A stretch of 64,000 bases of DNA, taken from NCBI RefSeq assembly GCF_024807845.1, contig NZ_JANUEQ010000003.1:62001-126000 (forward strand), given 5' to 3'. Shown here one piece after another: positions 1-8,247 of this stretch. The stretch comes from Klebsiella sp. BIGb0407 (GTDB lineage: Bacteria; Pseudomonadota; Gammaproteobacteria; Enterobacterales; Enterobacteriaceae). The position numbers were made by a program, and so were the translations under genes. Every line of letters begins with the position of its first letter. Within the stretch, counting starts at the first letter, position 1. The notes under the pieces are model-generated. The model was given only the letters and a program-made list of their open reading frames with translations, did no database searches and was not told the origin of the DNA.

Positions 1-50
1 AGTGCCGCCTCCAGTCCTTCACGTAGCATGATTAGAAACGGAACAAACAT
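1..50 (-). CDS. efeU: Ferrous iron permease EfeU, N-terminal fragment
   Basis: Only the first 16 codons lie in the window; the gene runs off the left edge. Read on the minus strand from the ATG at 48-50 they give MFVPFLIMLREGLEAAL, which is the start of EfeU, the FTR1-type inner-membrane iron permease of the EfeUOB system, including the REGLE motif that carries acidic iron ligands in the first membrane helix. A purine-rich ribosome site (AGAGG) sits about 8 bases upstream of the ATG. In E. coli efeU lies near putA but with putP between them; here it is directly divergent from putA. Whether the rest of the gene is intact cannot be seen. Confidence 0.85.
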   Translation of the reverse strand, partial: MFVPFLIMLREGLEAA

Positions 51-109
51 TCCTGACCTCTTTGGTGTGAATACCTGTCAACTTGAGTAAAGAACAGTAA
101 GCATATAAC

Positions 110-128
110 GATATTGATTATCATTACC
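110..128. promoter_or_regulatory. Fur-box-like site upstream of efeU
   Basis: The 19 bases GATATTGATTATCATTACC match the classical Fur consensus GATAATGATAATCATTATC at 16 of 19 positions. The site lies about 60 bases upstream of the efeU ATG, where iron-dependent repression of an iron permease would be expected. It is much farther from putA, about 160 bases, so efeU is the likely target. Confidence 0.75.
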
Positions 129-226
129 ATCAAAAATAAAACAAGCCCCTGAATGAGATATTTATCAAAACAGCGACCTTGGTCGAATAGGTGTAATTTA
201 TTTTATCTGTTGTGTGATTTAACAAG

Positions 227-242
227 GTTGCACAAAGTTGCA
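227..242. promoter_or_regulatory. Paired GTTGCA motifs, probable PutA operator
   Basis: Two copies of GTTGCA stand at 227-232 and 237-242, ten bases apart and so on the same helix face, about 50 bases upstream of the putA ATG. GTTGCA is the motif reported for E. coli PutA binding sites in the put control region. Autoregulation of putA through its own ribbon-helix-helix domain is the natural reading. Confidence 0.65.
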
Positions 243-290
243 ACTTAATAGATATTGCCCGGTAACACCTGCCTGATAATCAATGGAGAT

Positions 291-3200
291 ATGAGTGTGG
301 CAACGACAACTATGGGCGTTAAGCTCGATGAAGCAACTCGGGATCGCATAAAAGCGGCGGCGTCACGTATTGACCGTACTCCCCACTGGCTGATTAAACA
401 GGCTATTTTTAGCTATCTGGAGCAACTTGAAAGAAACGAGGATCTGGCGGTAATTACCGGACAAGAAAACGACTCACAGGAAAGTCCCGAAGAGATATCT
501 GCGACAGAAGATCTTGTACAGCCCTTTCTTGAGTTTGCTGAGCAGATACTCCCGCAATCGGTCTCGCGGGCAGCAATTACAGCGGCCTCGCGACGTCCTG
601 AGACAGATGCGGTACCGATGATTCTGGAGCAAGCCAGACTCACACCTGCAATAGCAGAACAAACCTATAAAACAGCCAGGCAGTTAGCAGAACAATTACG
701 TGGGCAGAAGAATCTGTCTGGTAAGGCGGGGCTGATACAGGGATTATTGCAAGAGTTCTCCCTCTCTTCGCAAGAGGGTGTGGCACTGATGTGTCTTGCA
801 GAAGCCTTATTACGTATCCCAGACAAGGCAACCCGCGATGCGTTAATCCGTGACAAAATTAGTAACGGTAACTGGCACTCCCATCTCGGGCATAGCCCGT
901 CATTATTCGTCAATGCTGCCACCTGGGGCCTGTTGTTTACCGGACGGTTAGTGTCAACTCATAACGAAACCAGCCTTTCCAGTTCACTGAATCGCATTAT
1001 CAGCAAAAGCGGTGAACCTCTGGTGCGTAAAGGGGTGGATATGGCGATGCGTTTGATGGGTGAGCAGTTTGTCACCGGAGAAACCATTGCCGAAGCACTG
1101 GCTAATGCCCGTAAACTCGAAGATAAAGGGTTCCGCTATTCCTACGATATGCTGGGGGAAGCGGCTCTGACAGCCAGCGACGCCAAAGCCTATTTACTGG
1201 CTTATCAGCAGGCTATTCATGCCATTGGCAAAGCGTCTAATGGTCGTGGAATTTATGAAGGGCCGGGGATCTCAATTAAACTTTCTGCCCTGCACCCACG
1301 TTATAGTCGTTCGCAATATCAGCGTATTATCGATGAACTTTATCCACGCTTACTGTCGTTAACCTTACTGGCGCGTCAGTATGATATTGGTATTAATATT
1401 GATGCGGAAGAAGCCGATCGTCTGGAGATTTCGCTCGATTTACTGGAAAAACTCTGCTTTGAGCCTGAATTATCCGGCTGGAATGGCATCGGGTTTGTGA
1501 TTCAGGCCTATCAGAAGCGTTGTCCGTTTGTGATTGATTATCTCGTTGATTTAGCTTCCCGTAGCCAGCGTCGCCTGATGATCCGTCTGGTTAAAGGAGC
1601 TTACTGGGACAGCGAGATTAAACGAGCCCAAATCGACGGGCTGGAAGGTTATCCGGTCTATACCCGTAAGGTCTATACCGATATTTCTTATCTTGCCTGC
1701 GCCAAAAAATTGCTGGCGGTTCCTAATCTTATTTACCCACAATTTGCCACCCATAACGCCCATACTTTAGCCGCTATCTATCATCTTGCTGGTCAGAATT
1801 ACTATCCTGGCCAGTATGAGTTTCAGTGTTTGCACGGCATGGGTGAGCCACTGTATGAACAGGTAGTCGGTAAAGTTGCCGACGGCAAACTCAATCGCCC
1901 CTGCCGTATTTATGCCCCGGTAGGGACACATGAGACCTTGCTCGCCTATCTGGTTCGTCGTTTACTGGAGAATGGCGCGAATACCTCTTTTGTTAACCGT
2001 ATTGCTGATACCACCTTGCCATTAGATGAGCTGGTTGCCTGCCCCGTCAGTGCTGTTGAGGCTATCGCTTTAAAAGAAGGAAAAACAGGCCTTCCTCATA
2101 GCAAGATCCCGCTTCCGCTGGCGCTATACGGCGATACCCGGCAGAACTCCAGCGGGCTGGACTTGGCCAACGAGCATCGCCTGGCGTCTCTTTCCTCAGC
2201 GTTACTCAATAGTGCAAGCCAGAAGTGGCTGGCGGTACCTGTTCTGAATGAAGTACAGAATAGCGAAAATTGTCAGGCGGTGAAAAATCCGGCGGACCAT
2301 CGCGATACTGTCGGTTACAGTCGGGAAACCACGCCTGAAGAGGTTTCTCAGGCGCTGGATAATGCCGTGAGTGCAGCGTCGATTTGGTTTGCCACCCCAG
2401 CGGAAGAACGTGCCGCAGTGCTGGATAAAGCCGGTACCTTAATGGCCAATCGTATGCAGCAATTGATTGGCCTACTGGTTCGTGAGGCCGGAAAATCGTT
2501 CAGTAATGCGATATCTGAAGTACGTGAGGCGGTGGATTTTCTGCACTATTACGCCAGCCAGATTCGTCATAATTTCGATAATGATACTCATCGCCCACTC
2601 GGCCCGGTGGTCTGTATCAGCCCGTGGAATTTTCCGTTAGCCATTTTTACCGGGCAAGTTGCCGCGGCACTGGCAGCCGGGAATAGCGTGCTGGCAAAAC
2701 CTGCAGAACAGACTCCGCTGATTGCCGCCCAGGCCGTCAGTCTGCTACTGGAAGCGGGTGTTCCTGCTGGCGTAATACAACTATTACCAGGCCTGGGTGA
2801 AACTGTCGGGGCAATGCTTGTTAATGACACACGTATTCGCGGCGTCATGTTTACCGGCTCTACTGCTGTGGCGACACTGTTACAGCGCAATATTGCCGGC
2901 CATCTTGATCTTCAGGGGCGTCCGATCCCTTTAATCGCCGAAACCGGTGGTATGAACGCAATGATCGTCGACTCCTCTGCACTCACTGAACAAGTGGTTG
3001 TCGATGTAATGGCTTCGGCATTTGACAGTGCGGGTCAGCGCTGTTCTGCCCTGCGTATACTCTGTTTACAAGAGGATATTGCAGAGCAGACGCTACAGAT
3101 GCTACGAGGAGCCATGGGCGAGTATCGCATGGGTAATCCAGGTCGTTTTACCACCGATATTGGTCCGGTGATTGATGATGAAGCCAGACAAGGTATCGAG

Positions 3201-4250
3201 CAACATATTCAAACGATGAGAAACCAGGGACATCCGGTTTTTCAAGCGACCTATGCAAACCGAGCCGATGAACTGGAGTGGAAAAACGGGACCTTTGTAC
3301 AACCCACGCTGATTGAGCTGAATAGCCTGGATGAGCTCCAGCAAGAAATCTTTGGCCCGGTCTTGCATGTGGTGCGTTATTCACGTGATAAACTCAGCGA
3401 CTTGATACAACAGATTAATGCCGCTGGCTATGGTCTGACGCTTGGCGTGCATACGCGTATCGATGAAACTATCGTTCAGGTTACCAATAGCGTGAAAGTC
3501 GGTAACTTATATGTAAACCGTAATATGGTGGGTGCAGTAGTCGGCGTACAGCCTTTTGGTGGCGAAGGTCTTTCAGGCACCGGGCCAAAGGCTGGCGGTC
3601 CGCTTTATCTGTACCGTTTGTTAGCCCAGAGCCCGGAGAATGGCCCCTTTGCATCAGAGAATTTGCCCGCTCCAATAGCGCTTCCTGTCAGGGAGCAATT
3701 CCAGTCTAACTGGCAGATTTTAAGCGAGTGGATTGCCTCCCGATATCCAGAACTGGAACCTGCCTGTGCGCTGTTTGAAAAACAAAATCAGTCCGGTACC
3801 ACCAGATTATTGACCGGCCCCACCGGCGAGCGTAATAGCTACAGCCTGTTACCACGTGAATGCATATTATGCCTGGCAGATAATGAGCCTGATCTGCTGG
3901 TGCAACTTGCCGCTGTTATCTGTGTTGGTAGCCGCTCTTTATGGACAGAATCGGCGATACAACGCGCGCTCTATTCTCAATTACCCGCCCCGCTACAGCA
4001 GCAGATAACCTTCGCCTCTGGCGATACGGTACTCGCCCAGCCATTCGATGCGGTTATCTACCACGGAGATTCAGACAAGCTACGCAAGCTTTGTGAAACT
4101 GTTGCCGCCAGAGAAGGTGCGATTGTTACAGTTCAGGGGCTTGCACGCGGCGAGCGCTCTATTTCGCTGGAACGTCTTTATCTGGAACGATCGGTGAGTG
4201 TGAATACTGCCGCGGCGGGGGGTAATGCCAGTCTGATGACTATCGGATAA
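291..4250 (+). CDS. putA: Trifunctional proline utilization protein PutA
   Basis: Membrane-associated flavoenzyme that oxidises proline to glutamate in two steps and also represses its own gene. The 1319-residue product is practically the length of E. coli PutA (1320). An N-terminal ribbon-helix-helix DNA-binding domain (MGVKLDEATRDRIKAAASR, about residues 8-50) precedes the proline dehydrogenase barrel (RLVKGAYWDSEIKRAQ, about residue 430) and the P5C dehydrogenase domain (ETGGMNAMIVD and the catalytic Cys in GQRCSALR). An in-frame TTG at 255 would add 12 residues, but the ATG at 291 has a GGAG-type ribosome site (aatggagat) and matches the E. coli N-terminus. No putP proline permease gene is adjacent, unlike E. 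coli. Confidence 0.97.
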   Translation: MSVATTTMGVKLDEATRDRIKAAASRIDRTPHWLIKQAIFSYLEQLERNEDLAVITGQENDSQESPEEISATEDLVQPFLEFAEQILPQSVSRAAITAASRRPETDAVPMILEQARLTPAIAEQTYKTARQLAEQLRGQKNLSGKAGLIQGLLQEFSLSSQEGVALMCLAEALLRIPDKATRDALIRDKISNGNWHSHLGHSPSLFVNAATWGLLFTGRLVSTHNETSLSSSLNRIISKSGEPLVRKGVDMAMRLMGEQFVTGETIAEALANARKLEDKGFRYSYDMLGEAALTASDAKAYLLAYQQAIHAIGKASNGRGIYEGPGISIKLSALHPRYSRSQYQRIIDELYPRLLSLTLLARQYDIGINIDAEEADRLEISLDLLEKLCFEPELSGWNGIGFVIQAYQKRCPFVIDYLVDLASRSQRRLMIRLVKGAYWDSEIKRAQIDGLEGYPVYTRKVYTDISYLACAKKLLAVPNLIYPQFATHNAHTLAAIYHLAGQNYYPGQYEFQCLHGMGEPLYEQVVGKVADGKLNRPCRIYAPVGTHETLLAYLVRRLLENGANTSFVNRIADTTLPLDELVACPVSAVEAIALKEGKTGLPHSKIPLPLALYGDTRQNSSGLDLANEHRLASLSSALLNSASQKWLAVPVLNEVQNSENCQAVKNPADHRDTVGYSRETTPEEVSQALDNAVSAASIWFATPAEERAAVLDKAGTLMANRMQQLIGLLVREAGKSFSNAISEVREAVDFLHYYASQIRHNFDNDTHRPLGPVVCISPWNFPLAIFTGQVAAALAAGNSVLAKPAEQTPLIAAQAVSLLLEAGVPAGVIQLLPGLGETVGAMLVNDTRIRGVMFTGSTAVATLLQRNIAGHLDLQGRPIPLIAETGGMNAMIVDSSALTEQVVVDVMASAFDSAGQRCSALRILCLQEDIAEQTLQMLRGAMGEYRMGNPGRFTTDIGPVIDDEARQGIEQHIQTMRNQGHPVFQATYANRADELEWKNGTFVQPTLIELNSLDELQQEIFGPVLHVVRYSRDKLSDLIQQINAAGYGLTLGVHTRIDETIVQVTNSVKVGNLYVNRNMVGAVVGVQPFGGEGLSGTGPKAGGPLYLYRLLAQSPENGPFASENLPAPIALPVREQFQSNWQILSEWIASRYPELEPACALFEKQNQSGTTRLLTGPTGERNSYSLLPRECILCLADNEPDLLVQLAAVICVGSRSLWTESAIQRALYSQLPAPLQQQITFASGDTVLAQPFDAVIYHGDSDKLRKLCETVAAREGAIVTVQGLARGERSISLERLYLERSVSVNTAAAGGNASLMTIG

Positions 4251-4260
4251 CATAAATAAG

Positions 4261-4291
4261 AAACCAGGTATTTATCGCTGATACCTGGTTT
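4261..4291. terminator. Bidirectional terminator between putA and the EamA gene
   Basis: A perfect 11-base-pair stem (AAACCAGGTAT at 4261-4271 and its complement at 4281-4291) with a 9-base loop, flanked by A and T runs, lies exactly between the convergent stop codons. Confidence 0.75.
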
Positions 4292-4302
4292 TCTGGTCTC
4301 TT

Positions 4303-5214
4303 CTATAAACCTTCTTGTGTCAGTGCCTCTTTTTTGCGTTTTCGTTTCAGCTTGAGTTCACTGACCAGAACCCCGAGAACAATCAGCGCAGCACCAACTA
4401 ACGCCAGCATCGGTAACCGTTCACCAGCAATACGGCCAAATACACCCGCCCAGACAGGTTCACCGGTATAGATAAGCGTTGCTCGAGTCGGAGAGACGCT
4501 ACGCTGAGCCCAGTTCATTGTCACCTGAATAATGGCACTAAAAATCCCCAACCCTAAGGCCACAATCATCAGCTGATTACTGAAGGGCGGAATACTCTCA
4601 CCAGCGGGCACCATAGTGGCAAAAGCGACAATCGAAGCGGTAGTAAGCTGTACCACGGTGACACGTTTAATATCAACCCGGCTGGCAAAGGCACTGATAA
4701 GAATAATTTCCGCAGCGATTGCCACTGCTCCTATCAGGGTAATGATTTCCCCGGTACCCAGCGTCAGAGAAGAGCCTTCCGGCCCTGCCAGTAAAATCAG
4801 CCCCATAAACGCCAGCCCGACCCCAATCCACGACATCAGACCCGGCATGCGTCCGAGGCAGATCCATTGCAGAAGTGGTACGACAGGAACATACATCGCT
4901 GTAATAAAGGCTGACTTACTGCTGGAGATAGTCTGCAAGCCCCAAGTCTGCAGGCTATAGCCAATCGCGATAGAGATACCTATCAGTACTCCGGCTTTAA
5001 ATTCAAGTAACGTTAATCCGGAAAGAGATTTTATTGAAAATAATCCGACGACTAACGCAGCAGTTGCAAAGCGAAGTCCGACAAAGAAAAAAGGATCACT
5101 TAACGTCATTGCATACTGTACGGCAAGAAAGGTTCCGCCCCAGAACATGGTAATCAGGATCAGCAGGGCTTCTTGAGGTTTCAGTGAAAAATAACGCGAG
5201 AATGACGCAGGCAT
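4303..5214 (-). CDS. EamA/DMT-family exporter
   Basis: Inner-membrane drug/metabolite transporter-type protein of about 303 residues with roughly ten hydrophobic segments arranged as two EamA repeats (first starting near FWGGTFLAVQYAM, second near TGEIITLIGAVAIAAEIIL) and a basic C-terminal tail (KLKRKRKKE). The substrate cannot be deduced; characterised relatives export amino acids or other metabolites. The start is uncertain. The ATG at 5214 gives the usual short cytosolic lead before the first helix, while an upstream in-frame ATG at 5283 would add 23 residues. The gene is convergent with putA and appears to stand alone. Confidence 0.8.
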   Translation of the reverse strand: MPASFSRYFSLKPQEALLILITMFWGGTFLAVQYAMTLSDPFFFVGLRFATAALVVGLFSIKSLSGLTLLEFKAGVLIGISIAIGYSLQTWGLQTISSSKSAFITAMYVPVVPLLQWICLGRMPGLMSWIGVGLAFMGLILLAGPEGSSLTLGTGEIITLIGAVAIAAEIILISAFASRVDIKRVTVVQLTTASIVAFATMVPAGESIPPFSNQLMIVALGLGIFSAIIQVTMNWAQRSVSPTRATLIYTGEPVWAGVFGRIAGERLPMLALVGAALIVLGVLVSELKLKRKRKKEALTQEGL

Positions 5215-5350
5215 GAATGAACCGTAAAAAGTAACAAGAGATGAATAAAGGACTATAGTGCGATGTGATGCATTCTGGTGCAATGACCTTTTGTAAATAA
5301 AATTTATCGCTAAGCCAGACGAACTCTTTTCATAGCGCTGCTTTCAGGTT

Positions 5351-5378
5351 TTGTTAAAGTGTGAAATACGTTCTATAT
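5351..5378 (+). promoter_or_regulatory. Possible promoter for yccJ
   Basis: TTGTTA at 5351-5356 and TATATT at 5373-5378 are separated by 16 bases. The -10 context (ttCTATATTTaa) is also compatible with sigma-S. This is weak pattern evidence only. Confidence 0.35.
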
Positions 5379-5403
5379 TTAAATAATAATAACGGAGGAT
5401 GCC

Positions 5404-5631
5404 ATGTCTACAGATAAAGAAAAACTACACCACGTTGGGGAATGGGCAAGTTTACGCAATACATCACCAGAAATTGCCCAGGCTATCTTTGAGTTAGCCG
5501 ATTATGATGAGGTACTGGCAGAAAAAATCTGGGAAGAAGGCAGCGATGAAGTGTTGCCTCTTGCCTTTGCTAAAACGGATAGCGAGCAATTATTCTGGGG
5601 TGAGCAGACGATTGAGCGAAAAAATGTCTGA
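5404..5631 (+). CDS. yccJ: Small conserved protein YccJ
   Basis: A 75-residue acidic soluble protein identical in length to E. coli YccJ and sharing its [16 protein letters not shown] start and [12 protein letters not shown] end. The molecular function is not established. A strong GGAGG ribosome site stands 6 bases upstream of the ATG. In E. coli yccJ is paired with wrbA; here wrbA is absent and the gene is monocistronic between an exporter gene and a DUF421 gene, so the neighbourhood gives no clue about its job. Confidence 0.92.
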   Translation: MSTDKEKLHHVGEWASLRNTSPEIAQAIFELADYDEVLAEKIWEEGSDEVLPLAFAKTDSEQLFWGEQTIERKNV

Positions 5632-5644
5632 GTCGTATTAGTAA

Positions 5645-5670
5645 TTTTCCCTTTCAGATGAAAGGGAAAA
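5645..5670. repeat. Inverted repeat after yccJ
   Basis: A 12-base-pair perfect stem (TTTTCCCTTTCA / TGAAAGGGAAAA) with a 2-base loop lies between the convergent yccJ and DUF421 genes. The T run is at the 5' side of the hairpin, so it is not a textbook intrinsic terminator, although its position suggests a transcript-end function. Confidence 0.5.
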
Positions 5671-5678
5671 TGCTCTGA

Positions 5679-6344
5679 TTACTTTGGATAGATATCACCA
5701 TTCAACAGAATAAAATGTAGTTTACCGCCCCAGAATTCAGCAATAAAAACATCTTCCGGTTTAATCTTTAATTCTGTTAACTGCTCGTCGAGCCAGGCTT
5801 GGTCTTTTTCGATAGAGTCGAGTTCGTAGGGTCTCGATTTACCATTTTGCATTACAATCACGGCTGGCATTCTGGTGCCTTCACACACCACAGACAGCTG
5901 TCCACCAGGCTCTATTTGTGCATAACGTACCTGCTGAAATGAATGCACTCCCTGGGTATGTAACTGGGATGAAACACTGATGATGTCTATTTTATTTTGC
6001 TTACTGAGAATATTGTCCATCAGGAAGCGGCCATTTTTTATGATAGGAATAGGCTCTCCTATCGTCACTGCACGAAAGGCGCTCACATGTCTGCTGACCC
6101 AGTTAAGAGCCGATATCAGCGAAACACCGATTAAAAGCACCAGAATATACTGGTACATCGGGATCACATCGTTGTATATCACCCCGCCAATAATGCCACC
6201 TAAAACAAAGTTTCCGATAAAATCGACAGGCGTCATTTGTGATAGCTGCGTTTTTCCCGAAAAGTTCAGATGGGCGATAACAATAATAAAACCAACAATA
6301 AATTTTAATAAGACATAACCATAATATCCCATTGAGTCAAACAT
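5679..6344 (-). CDS. DUF421 (YetF/YcaP-type) membrane protein
   Basis: A 221-residue protein with three N-terminal membrane segments (residues about 8-26, 42-60, 66-82) followed by a soluble alpha/beta domain of the DUF421 type, with the characteristic GEPIPIIKNGRFLMDN stretch and a later cytosolic beta domain. E. coli YcaP and Bacillus YetF belong to this family; their role is not settled. It differs enough from YcaP that I do not give that name. No strong ribosome site is visible before the ATG at 6344. It lies downstream of the lipoprotein gene with a 147-base gap. Confidence 0.8.
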   Translation of the reverse strand: MFDSMGYYGYVLLKFIVGFIIVIAHLNFSGKTQLSQMTPVDFIGNFVLGGIIGGVIYNDVIPMYQYILVLLIGVSLISALNWVSRHVSAFRAVTIGEPIPIIKNGRFLMDNILSKQNKIDIISVSSQLHTQGVHSFQQVRYAQIEPGGQLSVVCEGTRMPAVIVMQNGKSRPYELDSIEKDQAWLDEQLTELKIKPEDVFIAEFWGGKLHFILLNGDIYPK

Positions 6345-6429
6345 TCTGCATTTCTCTGTGTCAGTATCAGTCTGTCTGTAAGAATAGCTGATTACACAAT
6401 ATCATGTTACGAATATAATTATTCTTTAG

Positions 6430-6466
6430 TTCTAACCCACCGTTCAGGGACACTGATGGGTTAGAA
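6430..6466. repeat. Inverted repeat downstream of the lipoprotein gene
   Basis: TTCTAACCCA (6430-6439) pairs perfectly with TGGGTTAGAA (6457-6466) across a 17-base loop. It lies just past the stop codon of the minus-strand lipoprotein gene and may end its transcript, but no U run follows. Confidence 0.45.
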
Positions 6467-6491
6467 TAACAGCACTGGCTTGCTTTAACCT

Positions 6492-7967
6492 TTATCCGTT
6501 ATCATCTCCGATTTCAAGAAAACCGAGTTTAAATTCCTTTTTGTCTGCCAGAGAAACCATTTCAGGTCTTTCAGGATAAGTGGCAAGTAGCGGGAAAAAG
6601 ACGGAGGATCCGATAATACTGCGGCTTTCTTTATCTTTCGGGCGTAGCGCCCATAAGTTCTGATAAGTCATTGGCACGGATTCACCGTTAATCTGACTAT
6701 TTCCGATATACAGCATAATATGTCCGGGAAGATAAATCAGTGTAGTAAAGGCTCTACCGTGTTTTTCGAGCCAGGCGATTCTGTTCTCTAGGCTTTCTTT
6801 ACTCAAATCAACCATTCGCGCAGTCGATTTTATTTGAGCTGCTGAATTTCTGGGTAGCAGAATACCAAATGGCATCATCAGGCTACGCAACTCTGATGAA
6901 CAGTCATTATAAAACAGCGTATTTCCCCACCCATACGGCAGACCGCTCATCGATTTCATCAGCGTTGCAATATTGGTACGCGTCATCGGCCATGGCATAG
7001 CCGCGAATACGTCCTGATGCAAAGATATGGATTTAATCAGCGCACGGCCATCTGCTTTACGCACCGGAATTAAGGCAGAAAAATACCCTGAGAGATGGTG
7101 TTTAAAGGGTAAAATCGTACCTGGGCGAGCGTGGAAATAGAATTGCTTGCCTTGATGAACGGAAACCGGCTGCCGAATAAATGTACCCGCATTTTTCATC
7201 GCAAGATTTGTCCACTGATTAACGAAAGCAGGGCTAACCGTCGCGATATCGTCACTTTTTACCCAGCCAGTGACCGCGGGTGAAATAACGTATCGCCAGG
7301 CTTTATCCTGGCTTTCGGCCAGTATATAGACCGGCGTGGCAGCCTGAATAGATGACATTTGCAAATAGTCAAAGGGATAGCCTTCACCCGCGCGCCGGGG
7401 ATCATGGTAAGCAGGCTGCTCTGTCGGCAATGCTCTAACCTGAGTTTCCCGAACGGTAATTGCCCGGGATGATGCCTGGTAAATTGTACTGATGACTCCC
7501 ATGCTGTTACTTTTGATTTCATTCTTCCAGCGCGTAGAGTTTCGCCTGAAATTAGCCCCCCAGGAAAGACTTTCTGGTGACAGTGACTGCCTGATGCTGG
7601 CATCACGATTCTTTTCGGGTTTATTTTTCAGAATATAAGCGATATAGCTGGAATTCCAGGGGGATTTATCCCTTCCCCCCATGCCATAGTATTTTGATAA
7701 TAAACGCGAAAAATACTTTTCCTGGGAATTTTGACTCATAAGGGATATATCATTACCATTTGCGCTAGCCGGTATCCAGCGATCTATTTCTTGTGGATAA
7801 TTCTCTAGTGGAAAATATGCCTTATTAGAATCGATGTAGTCTGACTCTCTTACTTCTGATTGTGGTACTGAATCCTGTTGACATTCCACTGATGAACATG
7901 CGGATAAAAACAATGTCACCGTTAAAAATATATATTTAAACGGCCCTGTCCATAGATAATCCTTCAT
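6492..7967 (-). CDS. SH3-containing NlpC/P60 lipoprotein, putative peptidoglycan endopeptidase
   Basis: A 491-residue protein with a type II signal peptide (LTVTLFLSACSS; lipid-modified Cys about residue 24), hence an envelope lipoprotein. The middle carries bacterial SH3-like segments (about 185-320), and the C-terminal part is an NlpC/P60 domain with the catalytic Cys in YNDCSSELRSLM and a His in LPGHIMLYIG. The layout resembles the NlpC/P60 family with an N-terminal helical domain followed by SH3 domains, whose members cleave the gamma-D-Glu-diamino-acid bond in stem peptides; that reaction is inferred here. An AAGGA ribosome site precedes the ATG. The flanks are AT-rich, and the gene has no E. 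coli K-12 counterpart at this position. Confidence 0.82.
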   Translation of the reverse strand: MKDYLWTGPFKYIFLTVTLFLSACSSVECQQDSVPQSEVRESDYIDSNKAYFPLENYPQEIDRWIPASANGNDISLMSQNSQEKYFSRLLSKYYGMGGRDKSPWNSSYIAYILKNKPEKNRDASIRQSLSPESLSWGANFRRNSTRWKNEIKSNSMGVISTIYQASSRAITVRETQVRALPTEQPAYHDPRRAGEGYPFDYLQMSSIQAATPVYILAESQDKAWRYVISPAVTGWVKSDDIATVSPAFVNQWTNLAMKNAGTFIRQPVSVHQGKQFYFHARPGTILPFKHHLSGYFSALIPVRKADGRALIKSISLHQDVFAAMPWPMTRTNIATLMKSMSGLPYGWGNTLFYNDCSSELRSLMMPFGILLPRNSAAQIKSTARMVDLSKESLENRIAWLEKHGRAFTTLIYLPGHIMLYIGNSQINGESVPMTYQNLWALRPKDKESRSIIGSSVFFPLLATYPERPEMVSLADKKEFKLGFLEIGDDNG

Positions 7968-8187
7968 CTAATATCCTTTTATTATGATAACAATAAAATA
8001 TTTATATTTTCAGCAGTACCGCTGTCAGACTATAGATTTCTTTATCATTATTCGTCTTATAAAAAACGATTATATCAAGATGGCATTGCATAATTATTAA
8101 AGAGGATGGAATCTGAATTATTAGAACAGCAGGATATAAATATATTATATTATTCACTGTGGCCCGGTAATCACTATTTATGCGGAT
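7968..8187. other. AT-rich intergenic stretch
   Basis: About 220 AT-rich bases between the lipoprotein gene and the end of the GH15 operon. It presumably holds the promoter of the lipoprotein gene, but I cannot single out convincing -35/-10 boxes, and no coding potential is seen. Confidence 0.4.
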
Positions 8188-8229
8188 ACTTACAGACAGG
8201 AGGAAATAATATCCTTTCTGTCTGTAAGT
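8188..8229. terminator. Stem-loop at the end of the gnd-zwf-GH15 operon
   Basis: ACTTACAGACAG (8188-8199) pairs perfectly with CTGTCTGTAAGT (8218-8229). It lies 19 bases beyond the GH15 stop codon on the minus strand. No clear U run follows, so it may act as a transcript-stabilising or Rho-assisted end. Confidence 0.5.
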
Positions 8230-8247
8230 CGTATTTAAAATCCCCCT

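Noticed and set aside
255-290. An extra 12-codon N-terminal extension of PutA from a TTG
   Set aside because: The ATG at 291 has a proper ribosome site and matches the E. coli N-terminus; the extension overlaps the operator-proximal leader.
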